From: an uncultured Collinsella sp.
GTDB taxonomy: Bacteria; Actinomycetota; Coriobacteriia; Coriobacteriales; Coriobacteriaceae
Direction of reading: 5' to 3'
DNA: 13,845 bases
Assembly: GCA_900553705.1 (NCBI GenBank)
Contig: USEK01000021.1
Span: 1-13,845 of the forward strand
The notes beneath the pieces are model-generated. The model had not been told where the DNA came from, did not search any database, and was given only the letters and a program-made list of their open reading frames with translations. Made by a program: the position numbers and the translations under genes. Of this stretch, positions 1-5,525 are shown piece after piece (position 1 is the first letter of the stretch; each line of letters begins with the position of its first letter).

Positions 1-48
1 TCTACACTCGACTAGTCGTCGGCAGCGTCAGATGTGTATAAGAGACAG
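1..48 (+). other. Residual Nextera P5-side sequencing adapter (artefact)
   Basis: Not genomic. Bases 1-7 match the tail of the Illumina P5 primer, 8-15 (TCGACTAG) are an 8-base i5 index that I recall as S513, and 16-48 are the Nextera read-1 primer ending in the 19-bp Tn5 mosaic end (30-48). Frames across it give the well-known contaminant peptides MCIRDR (plus strand) and VSYTHLTLPTT (minus strand). Native sequence starts at 49. Confidence 0.98.
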
Positions 49-238
49 GCCCGGAGGCCCCGCCCACCAGCACGCAATCGGCTTCTTCGATCATACGGGC
101 GAAGTCCTCGATTTGCTGGTCGTAGGGCTCGGGCTCGCGGTCACTCAGCTCATAGGGCGTGCTGCCGCTGCGGTAGGCGGCATGAAGGGAAAACGATCGG
201 TTGGTGAGCTCGATAACGAGCTGCTCGTACAGGGTCAC
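49..238 (-). CDS. N-terminal fragment of a possible SIR2-family (sirtuin) NAD-dependent enzyme
   Basis: Only the first 63 residues survive; the adapter removes the rest. The start is taken as GTG at 238 because AGAAGG (250-245) lies 6 nt upstream and no ATG is available nearby; the open frame continues upstream but there looks like non-coding leader. The fragment begins MTLYEQLVIELTNRSFSLH and ends in QQIEDFARMIEEADCVLVGG followed by A-S-G. A helix leading into a hydrophobic strand and a Gly-rich turn is how many bacterial sirtuins open, ahead of their GAGxS NAD-binding motif. The catalytic His and zinc Cys would lie in the missing part, so the family call is an inference from about 25 residues; another Rossmann-fold enzyme is possible. 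It is transcribed divergently from the TetR gene and probably controlled through the shared palindrome at 259-278. Confidence 0.5.
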
Positions 239-257
239 TGGATACCTTCTTTCAGCT

Positions 258-263
258 ATTATA
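258..263 (-). promoter_or_regulatory. -10 box for the sirtuin-like gene
   Basis: On the minus strand these bases read TATAAT, a perfect sigma-70 -10 hexamer. The expected -35 position holds only GATACT (poor), as is common for activated or tightly repressed promoters. Transcription would begin near 251, just before the ribosome binding site at 250-245, giving a leader of about 13 nt. The box lies in one arm of the palindrome at 259-278. Confidence 0.5.
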
Positions 264-278
264 AACACGTGTCTATAA
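259..278. promoter_or_regulatory. 20-bp palindromic operator, probably for the adjacent TetR regulator
   Basis: The arms TTATAAACAC (259-268) and GTGTCTATAA (269-278) are inverted repeats matching at 9 of 10 positions around a central ACGTGT-like core, with no spacer. The length, the symmetry and the position between a TetR gene and a divergent gene are typical of TetR-family operators. The arms contain candidate -10 boxes for both directions, so one bound dimer pair could block both promoters. The identity of the binding protein is inferred from proximity. Confidence 0.65.
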
Positions 279-381
279 AAAGTATCCATGTCGATTTGCT
301 TAAGAGCAATGAACAGCTTCGGCCTGCTGTCGATAAACGAGCGTTTGCCGGGCATTGTCGAGCGTTGCAATTGGAGGGGTA

Positions 382-933
382 ATGGAAGCGGGGAAGATCG
401 ATCGTCGCCGACGCTATACACTCTCGGTCATACGGGAGGCGTTCTTCGCGCTGCTGGCCGAGGTCGGCTTCGCGAAGATGACGGTAGCGGATATCTGCCG
501 CCGTGCCGATATTAACCGTGGCACGTTCTATCTGCACTACGAGGACAAGTTCGCCCTGCTCGACGCGCTTATCGACGAGGCCTTGGCGGCGGTGCCGCCG
601 CTCGAGGGAACGGAGGCGGGTGCCCTCTGCCAGCGTCCGCCGGCAAACGATGACTATTATCTGCTCTACTCGGATGACGACGCGTACGCTCGGGTGGCAC
701 AGCGCGTCGTCGAGCGCGGCGCCGAGCAGATGGTTCCCTCGATCATGGAGGAGACTGGGCTTTCGCGCGAGGACGCCTATCTGCTCTTCGTCCACAACGT
801 CCAGGGAAATCTCGCGGTCAACCGCCTGCTCGGTTGGAGGCGAGGGCCCGAGTTTGCCCACGCTCAGGAGCTGCTCAGCGCCTATTCCGAAGGGGGCATG
901 CGGGCGGTATCGGCTCGTCACGATCCCCTGTAG
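382..933 (+). CDS. TetR/AcrR-family transcriptional regulator
   Basis: A 183-residue one-component repressor, a normal length for the family. The DNA-binding domain occupies about residues 10-60: an amphipathic helix (YTLSVIREAFFALLAEVGF), then MTVADICRRADINRGTFYLH, the classic TetR helix-turn-helix with the conserved RGTFYxHY motif. The C-terminal ligand/dimer domain (about 75-175) is not conserved enough to name an effector; it is acidic and helical. The start is ATG 382 because GGAGGGG (373-379) sits just upstream; an in-frame TTG at 355 lacks such a site. The gene is divergent from the sirtuin-like gene, and the palindrome at 259-278 probably makes it autoregulatory. The TetR family is certain; the target and ligand are inferred or unknown. 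Confidence 0.93.
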   Translation: MEAGKIDRRRRYTLSVIREAFFALLAEVGFAKMTVADICRRADINRGTFYLHYEDKFALLDALIDEALAAVPPLEGTEAGALCQRPPANDDYYLLYSDDDAYARVAQRVVERGAEQMVPSIMEETGLSREDAYLLFVHNVQGNLAVNRLLGWRRGPEFAHAQELLSAYSEGGMRAVSARHDPL

Positions 934-974
934 TTGATTTTGACCGCAGGCCATTTCAGGCAGGCGACGTTGCT

Positions 975-1073
975 ATGGCCCCTCTTTGGTTTTCGATGTT
1001 GTATGAGGCAATCGCAATCGTTTTGAGCTTCTTTAGGGAACTTGAACAAGAGATATGGTCTGCTGGCGATTGA
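975..1073 (+). CDS. Possible 32-residue hydrophobic small protein
   Basis: An ATG-initiated frame in the 207-bp gap between the TetR and oxidoreductase genes, starting MAPLWFSMLYEAIAIVLSFF and ending in an acidic tail (RELEQEIWSAGD). The middle could form a single short membrane helix. No convincing Shine-Dalgarno sequence precedes the ATG, and the hydrophobicity could be chance in a slightly T-rich spacer. No family is recognised. It is listed because it is the only open frame in the gap that looks protein-like. Confidence 0.15.
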   Translation: MAPLWFSMLYEAIAIVLSFFRELEQEIWSAGD

Positions 1074-1099
1074 TTAACTCCATTCGTTTTGGTTACAAA
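1070..1099 (+). promoter_or_regulatory. Promoter candidate for the flavin oxidoreductase gene
   Basis: TTGATT (1070-1075) and TACAAA (1094-1099) are 18 bp apart, each matching 4/6 of the sigma-70 consensus. They lie about 40 bp ahead of the start codon, in a locally AT-richer stretch. The -35 overlaps the stop of the candidate small ORF at 1071-1073, which argues that the oxidoreductase is transcribed on its own. Confidence 0.35.
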
Positions 1100-1140
1100 A
1101 AACATGCCGCGCGCCTGCAGCATGAAGGAGAGGGAATCCT

Positions 1141-1671
1141 ATGAAAATCGTTGTATTGAGCGGCAGCCCGCGTAAGGGCGCCAATACCGACACCATGGTC
1201 GAGGCGTTTGCCGAGACCGCGCGTGAGGGCGGTAATACGGTTGAGGTCGTTCGCGTTGCCAGCAAGAAGATCGCCGGCTGCTTGGGATGCCAGTACTGCT
1301 TCGCCCATGGGGGCGTCTGCGTGCAGAAGGATGACATGGCCAACGTGATCGAATCGCTGAAAGATGCAGATATGGTCGTCTTTGCTTCGCCTATCTACTG
1401 GTTCGATATCACCGCGCAGGAAAAGGCCGCCATCGACCGTCTGTACGCTTTCGGTGCCACGGGATTCCCGTTCACCAAGACGGCCCTTCTGCTCGATAGC
1501 CACAGCCAGGGCGTCTATGACGCGGCGATCGCCATGTACAAGTCAACCTGCGCTTACTGCAAGTGGGCGGACCAGGGCATTGTCACCATCAGCGGTATGA
1601 CCGAGCGCGACAGCATGGCATCCTCGCCCAAGTTGAAAGAGGTGCGCGAGCTCGCTCGCAAGCTCGCCTAA
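1141..1671 (+). CDS. Flavodoxin-fold NAD(P)H-dependent FMN oxidoreductase
   Basis: A 176-residue cytoplasmic flavoprotein of the NADPH-dependent FMN reductase / flavodoxin-like group. The N-terminal strand and FMN phosphate loop are intact (MKIVVLSGSPRKGANT, residues 1-16). A second flavin-contacting segment, FASPIYWF, lies at 81-88. Between them is a cysteine cluster, C47-x2-C50-x2-C53-x6-C60 (GCLGCQYCFAHGGVC), seen in many gut-anaerobe relatives of the iron-sulfur flavoproteins; a further C137/C140 pair follows. Whether the cluster binds Fe-S cannot be decided here. The likely role is electron transfer from NAD(P)H to quinones, disulfides or nitro compounds; the substrate is unknown. The start is supported by AAGGAG at 1125-1130. 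It appears to be monocistronic. Confidence 0.9.
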   Translation: MKIVVLSGSPRKGANTDTMVEAFAETAREGGNTVEVVRVASKKIAGCLGCQYCFAHGGVCVQKDDMANVIESLKDADMVVFASPIYWFDITAQEKAAIDRLYAFGATGFPFTKTALLLDSHSQGVYDAAIAMYKSTCAYCKWADQGIVTISGMTERDSMASSPKLKEVRELARKLA

Positions 1672-1787
1672 GGACAAGAAGAACGCATGGCAATCAGCGT
1701 TGGTGGAAATGCTTGCTATCCTTACCAAGAGATAGGGGTGTATTCCCTCAAGTGCCATATAGAACAATTTTTAAACGCAGAAAAATA

Positions 1788-1816
1788 ACTGAAAACAAAT
1801 TAATCCGCGTTAAAAT
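1788..1816 (+). promoter_or_regulatory. Weak promoter candidate in the AT-rich leader of the ATPase gene
   Basis: The 180-bp gap between the oxidoreductase and the ATPase is clearly AT-rich from about 1750 to 1830. CTGAAA (1789-1794) and TAAAAT (1811-1816) are 16 bp apart, matching 4/6 and 5/6 of consensus, and lie about 36 bp before the ATG. No clear terminator for the upstream gene is visible in 1672-1750; only a weak 5-bp CTATC/GATAG stem occurs there. Confidence 0.3.
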
Positions 1817-1851
1817 ATTGTCAAACAGAAGTTCATGAGGGAAGGTTGCGC

Positions 1852-3141
1852 ATGCGTCGCAAGGCAGACGAGCTCCTTAGGGAATGGCGAGACAGAGCCG
1901 ATAGAAAACCTTTGCTGGTCAAAGGCGTGCGCCAGTGTGGCAAGACCTATTTGCTCAGAACGTACGCCCAGGATCTTTTCGAATCGGTTGTCTACGTTAA
2001 TCTTGAGAACGACCGGTCGGCGCGAGCGGATTTTTCGGGCGGTCTTGACCCTCATTCGATCGTACGCGCGATCGAGGCTCGTACGGGACAGCGTATCGTG
2101 CCTGGCAAAACCTTACTGTTCATTGACGAGATCCAGGCATGCGAGGAAGCGCTCACTTCCCTTAAATACTTTTGCGAAGATGCTCCCGAGTATTACGTTG
2201 CGGCTGCTGGGTCGCTTCTTGGGGTTGCCATTAACCATCAGTCGTATTCGTTCCCCGTCGGAAAGACCGACTTGATTGAGATGACTCCACTCGATTTCGA
2301 GGAGTTTCTCTGGGCGATGGGGCACGATCAGCTGGTCGATGAGATACGCTCATCATTCGAGTTTATGGGTCCTCTTGCGCCAAGCCTTCATGAAAAGGCG
2401 CTTGGGCTCTATCGGCAGTATCTTGTTGTTGGCGGAATGCCCGAGGCGGTCCAAACGTACATCGATGATCAGTCAATCATTGATGTGGCCGAAAAGCATC
2501 GGATTATTCTCGACGGATACTCCGCCGACACTAATAAATATGCTGATGAGCGCTTGAGCGCAAAGACGCGTGCGTGCTTCGATTCCATTCCACAGCAGCT
2601 TGCCAAAGAGAATCGTAAATTTCAATACAAGGTAGTGCGAGCGGGGGGCAATGCGTCTCTCTTTGGAGATGCTCTCGACTGGCTTGTATTGTCGGGTACG
2701 GTGGCGCGCTGCAGCCTGGTTGGGAAGATCGAAAGCCCTTTAGAGGCCTTCGTTAACCCTTCTGCTTTTAAAATCTATCAGGCGGATACAGGGCTGCTCG
2801 TCTCCAAGGCCGGTGCTCAACGCGCCGATATTCTTGCCGGCATCGGCGGCACATTCATGGGTGCACTTACCGAAAACTACGTTGCCCAACAGCTTTCAGC
2901 CATGGGCTATCCGCTGCATTATTGGGCGCGAGATAATCGTGCGGAAATCGACTTTGTAGTAGAGAAGCAGGGATGCTTGTCTGCGATTGAAGTCAAGGCG
3001 GGAGAGAACACAAGATCTCGAAGCCTGTCCTCACTTAAAAAGACCCATCCGGGCGTGCGCCTTATCAGGCTATCGACTAAGCCCTTTGGAATGAATGATG
3101 GGCTTATGTTTGTTCCACTTTATGCGGCATTTTGTCTATAG
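1852..3141 (+). CDS. AAA ATPase with C-terminal DUF4143 (AAA_14 family)
   Basis: A 429-residue P-loop ATPase. Walker A is GVRQCGKT (residues 25-32) and Walker B is LLFIDE (88-93). GSLLG at 120-124 and GGMPEAV at 194-200 are hallmarks of the AAA_14/DUF4143 architecture. The C-terminal part (about 335-410) carries a PD-(D/E)xK-like signature: E341 in ENYVAQQL, D367 in AEIDFVV and E380/K382 in AIEVKAG. Such proteins are common, often multicopy and horizontally spread in gut bacteria; their cellular role is unsettled, though a DNA-acting or defence function is often suspected. ATG 1852 is chosen because GGAAGG (1840-1845) is 6 nt upstream; the in-frame TTG at 1846 directly abuts that site. The gene looks less GC-rich than its neighbours and has an AT-rich leader, which suggests transfer. 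It appears intact. Confidence 0.93.
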   Translation: MRRKADELLREWRDRADRKPLLVKGVRQCGKTYLLRTYAQDLFESVVYVNLENDRSARADFSGGLDPHSIVRAIEARTGQRIVPGKTLLFIDEIQACEEALTSLKYFCEDAPEYYVAAAGSLLGVAINHQSYSFPVGKTDLIEMTPLDFEEFLWAMGHDQLVDEIRSSFEFMGPLAPSLHEKALGLYRQYLVVGGMPEAVQTYIDDQSIIDVAEKHRIILDGYSADTNKYADERLSAKTRACFDSIPQQLAKENRKFQYKVVRAGGNASLFGDALDWLVLSGTVARCSLVGKIESPLEAFVNPSAFKIYQADTGLLVSKAGAQRADILAGIGGTFMGALTENYVAQQLSAMGYPLHYWARDNRAEIDFVVEKQGCLSAIEVKAGENTRSRSLSSLKKTHPGVRLIRLSTKPFGMNDGLMFVPLYAAFCL

Positions 3142-3163
3142 GGATGATGCTGCTGTAATGCAT

Positions 3164-3200
3164 GGGGCCCGGAGTGCGATGTTGCTGCGCTCCGGGCCCC
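3164..3200. terminator. GC-rich hairpin between convergent genes
   Basis: GGGGCCCGGAG (3164-3174) pairs perfectly with CTCCGGGCCCC (3190-3200). The stem extends four more pairs inward with two G-T wobbles, leaving a 7-nt loop (3179-3185). It follows the ATPase stop by 22 bp and the topoisomerase stop on the other strand by 39 bp. The T-run after the stem is poor in both directions (GCTGCTTTG on plus), so it is either a weak bidirectional terminator or an RNA 3'-end protector. Confidence 0.6.
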
Positions 3201-3239
3201 GCTGCTTTGTACAACCATGACGGTTTGGCCACCGTTGTT

Positions 3240-5480
3240 TTAGTCAAACAGACTCGGCATGTCGTTTTCTTTCATGAGGGCACCGGCGGAGGGCAGGCTC
3301 TGCGCGGTGAACTTTTCGGCGGAGACGCCGGCGCCGAGGATGTCCTCGGTCGTGCCGACGGTGGTGACCGAGCGGCCCTTCTTGGCCGTAAAGGCCTGGA
3401 CGCCCTGCGTGTTGGTGGTCGTCTTGGTCTTGAGCAGCGACGTGTTGAAGTTCATCAGGCGGTAGTCGCTCGAGACCAGCGCGAGGTCGCGGTCCTCCTT
3501 GAGCACCTGCGCATACAGCAGCTTGCTGCCGCCGTAGATGGCGTTCTTAAGGCGCTTGCGGTTGGTCTTGGTGACGTATCCAGAAAGCGCGACACGCACC
3601 ACGCGGCCGTTCTCAAAGACGAACAGCACGTCGGCCTTGTAGTCCTCGGGGTCGATGACCCAGATGACGCTCTCGTCGGGTTCCATCTCGAGATCGGTCG
3701 GAAGGTACGAGCCCAGCTGGGCCGACTTGGTATCCTCAAATGCCGCAACCTTGCACTTGTATACCTGGCTCTTGTTGGTAAACACGAGCAGTTCGTGCGT
3801 GTTGGCGGACGGGAACTCGATAAAGGGCTTGTCGCCGTCCTTGTACTTGAGCGTGGCGGCCTTTTTGAGCACGCGGTCCGTCATCTTTTTGAGATAGCCA
3901 TCGCGCGAGAGCATGATGGTCACCGGGTACTCCTCGACCTCGGGCTCCAAGCTTACCTCGATAACCTCATGGGGCTCGATCCTGCCCGTGCGGCGCGGCA
4001 TCACGTACTTCTTGTTAACCGCGGCCAGCTCATCGCTGATGACCTTCTTGATGTTGTCTTCGCTCGAGAGGATCTCCTCGAGCTCGGCAATCTCACCTTC
4101 GAGCTTGGCGATGTCCTTGGTGCGGTTGAGGATGTACTCCTCGTTGATGTTGCGGAGCTTAAGCTCGGCAACAAACTCGGCCTGGGTCTCGTCGATGTCG
4201 AAACCCTTCATAAGGTTGGGTACAACCTCTGCCTCGAGCTTAGTGCCGCGGATGATGGCGATGGCCTTGTCGATGTCGAGCAGAATTGCCTCAAGGCCGT
4301 GCAGCAGGTGCAGGCGCTCGGACTTTTTGCCCAGGTCAAAGTTAATGCGGCGACGCGTGGACTCAATACGCCACTTGACCCACTCGTGCAGAATCTGGCG
4401 CACGCCCATAACACGGGGATAGCCGTCGACGAGCACGTTGAAGTTGCACGAGAACGAATCCTGCAGCGTGGTCGAGCGATAGAGCTTGGCCATGAGCTTG
4501 TCGGGGTCGACGCCGCGCTTAAGGTCGATGGCGATACGCAGACCCGAAAGGTCGGTTTCATCGCGGATGTCTGCGATCTCCTTGACCTTGCCCTCCTTGG
4601 AGAGCTTGACGATGCGCTCGATGATGACATCGGTCTTGGTGGTGTAGGGGATCTCGTAGACCTCGATGATGCGCTCTTCGGGAATCCAGCGCCAGCGGGA
4701 GCGAATCTGGAAGCTGCCCAGGCCGGTCTCGACGATCTTCTCCATCTCCTCGCGGCGGTAGATAATCTCGCCGCCGGTCGAGAAATCGGGCATGGGCATG
4801 TACTCGAGCAGGTCGCAGCCGGGGTCCTTCAGGTAGTGCATCGTGGCGGTGCAGACCTCGTTGAGGTTGAAACCGCAGATGTCGGACGCCATGGCGACGC
4901 CGATGCCCTTATTGGCCGAGACAAGGATGTTGGGGAACGTGGTGGGCAGCAGGCGCGGCTCCTTCATGGCGCCGTCGTAGCTGTCGACGAAGTCGACCGG
5001 GTCCTTGTCGATGTCCTTGAAGATCTCGGCGCTGATGGGGGAGAGCTTGGCCTCGGTGTAACGCGAGGCGGCGTAGCTCAGGTCGCCCGAATAGTACTTG
5101 CCAAAGTTGCCCTTCGACTCCACGAAGGGGGCAAGCAGCGCTTCGTTGCCCGTCGCCAGGCGCACCATCGTTTCGTAGATCGCGGCATCGCCGTGCGGGT
5201 TGAGCTTCATGGTCTGACCCACGATGTTGGCGCTCTTTTGGCGCTCGCCCTTGAGCAGGCCCATCTTGTACATAGTGTAGAGCAGCTTGCGGTGCGAGGG
5301 CTTAAAGCCGTCGATCTCGGGGAATGCGCGCGAGACGTTGACGCTCATGGCGTAGGGCATGTAGTTGACCTCGAGCGTCTGCGTGATCGGCTGGTCGGTG
5401 ACCTCGGAGTGCAGGCCGATGACGTTCTCGGCGTTGACCTGCTTTTTCTTTGGCTGGTTCTTCGTCTTCTTCTTTGCCAC
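3240..5480 (-). CDS. parC: Type IIA DNA topoisomerase, DNA-cleavage subunit A (GyrA/ParC family, divergent paralogue)
   Basis: A 746-residue subunit that cuts and rejoins DNA in the A2B2 enzyme; it works with the product of the gene just upstream. A basic N-terminal tail (MAKKKTKNQPKKK) precedes the winged-helix domain (about 35-165) with PSHRKLLYTMYKMGL and NPHGDAAIYETMVRLA. The catalytic tyrosine is Y141 in AASRYTEAKLS. A coiled-coil/tower region follows (about 360-480), then a C-terminal region of degenerate beta-pinwheel blades with no GyrA box (QRRGGKG type), so decatenation/relaxation is more likely than supercoiling. At the quinolone site, Ala99 replaces the usual Ser (E. coli GyrA Ser83) and Glu103 sits at Asp87. 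The start is GTG 5480 with AGAGGA 4 nt upstream. A 45-bp gap to the upstream subunit gene indicates one operon. The symbol is by function; this clade is distinct from classical ParC. Confidence 0.93.
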   Translation of the reverse strand: MAKKKTKNQPKKKQVNAENVIGLHSEVTDQPITQTLEVNYMPYAMSVNVSRAFPEIDGFKPSHRKLLYTMYKMGLLKGERQKSANIVGQTMKLNPHGDAAIYETMVRLATGNEALLAPFVESKGNFGKYYSGDLSYAASRYTEAKLSPISAEIFKDIDKDPVDFVDSYDGAMKEPRLLPTTFPNILVSANKGIGVAMASDICGFNLNEVCTATMHYLKDPGCDLLEYMPMPDFSTGGEIIYRREEMEKIVETGLGSFQIRSRWRWIPEERIIEVYEIPYTTKTDVIIERIVKLSKEGKVKEIADIRDETDLSGLRIAIDLKRGVDPDKLMAKLYRSTTLQDSFSCNFNVLVDGYPRVMGVRQILHEWVKWRIESTRRRINFDLGKKSERLHLLHGLEAILLDIDKAIAIIRGTKLEAEVVPNLMKGFDIDETQAEFVAELKLRNINEEYILNRTKDIAKLEGEIAELEEILSSEDNIKKVISDELAAVNKKYVMPRRTGRIEPHEVIEVSLEPEVEEYPVTIMLSRDGYLKKMTDRVLKKAATLKYKDGDKPFIEFPSANTHELLVFTNKSQVYKCKVAAFEDTKSAQLGSYLPTDLEMEPDESVIWVIDPEDYKADVLFVFENGRVVRVALSGYVTKTNRKRLKNAIYGGSKLLYAQVLKEDRDLALVSSDYRLMNFNTSLLKTKTTTNTQGVQAFTAKKGRSVTTVGTTEDILGAGVSAEKFTAQSLPSAGALMKENDMPSLFD

Positions 5481-5525
5481 GATTTCCTCTTGAACTTCTT
5501 ATGGGCCGTCGTTATCGATTTGCTG

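Larger units (their letters stand above)
251..279 (+). promoter_or_regulatory. Promoter candidate for the TetR gene
   Basis: TTCAGC (251-256) and TATAAA (274-279) are separated by 17 bp, matching 3/6 and 5/6 of the sigma-70 consensus. Transcription would start near 286, leaving a leader of about 95 nt before the ATG at 382. The -10 lies in the right arm of the palindrome, which implies autorepression. Confidence 0.4.

Noticed and set aside
2..48. Peptide VSYTHLTLPTT as a C-terminus of the first gene
   Set aside because: It is translated adapter, not biology.
239..421. Extension of the sirtuin-like frame upstream of 238
   Set aside because: It would cross the palindrome, both promoters and the TetR start; the GTG with AGAAGG is the better start.
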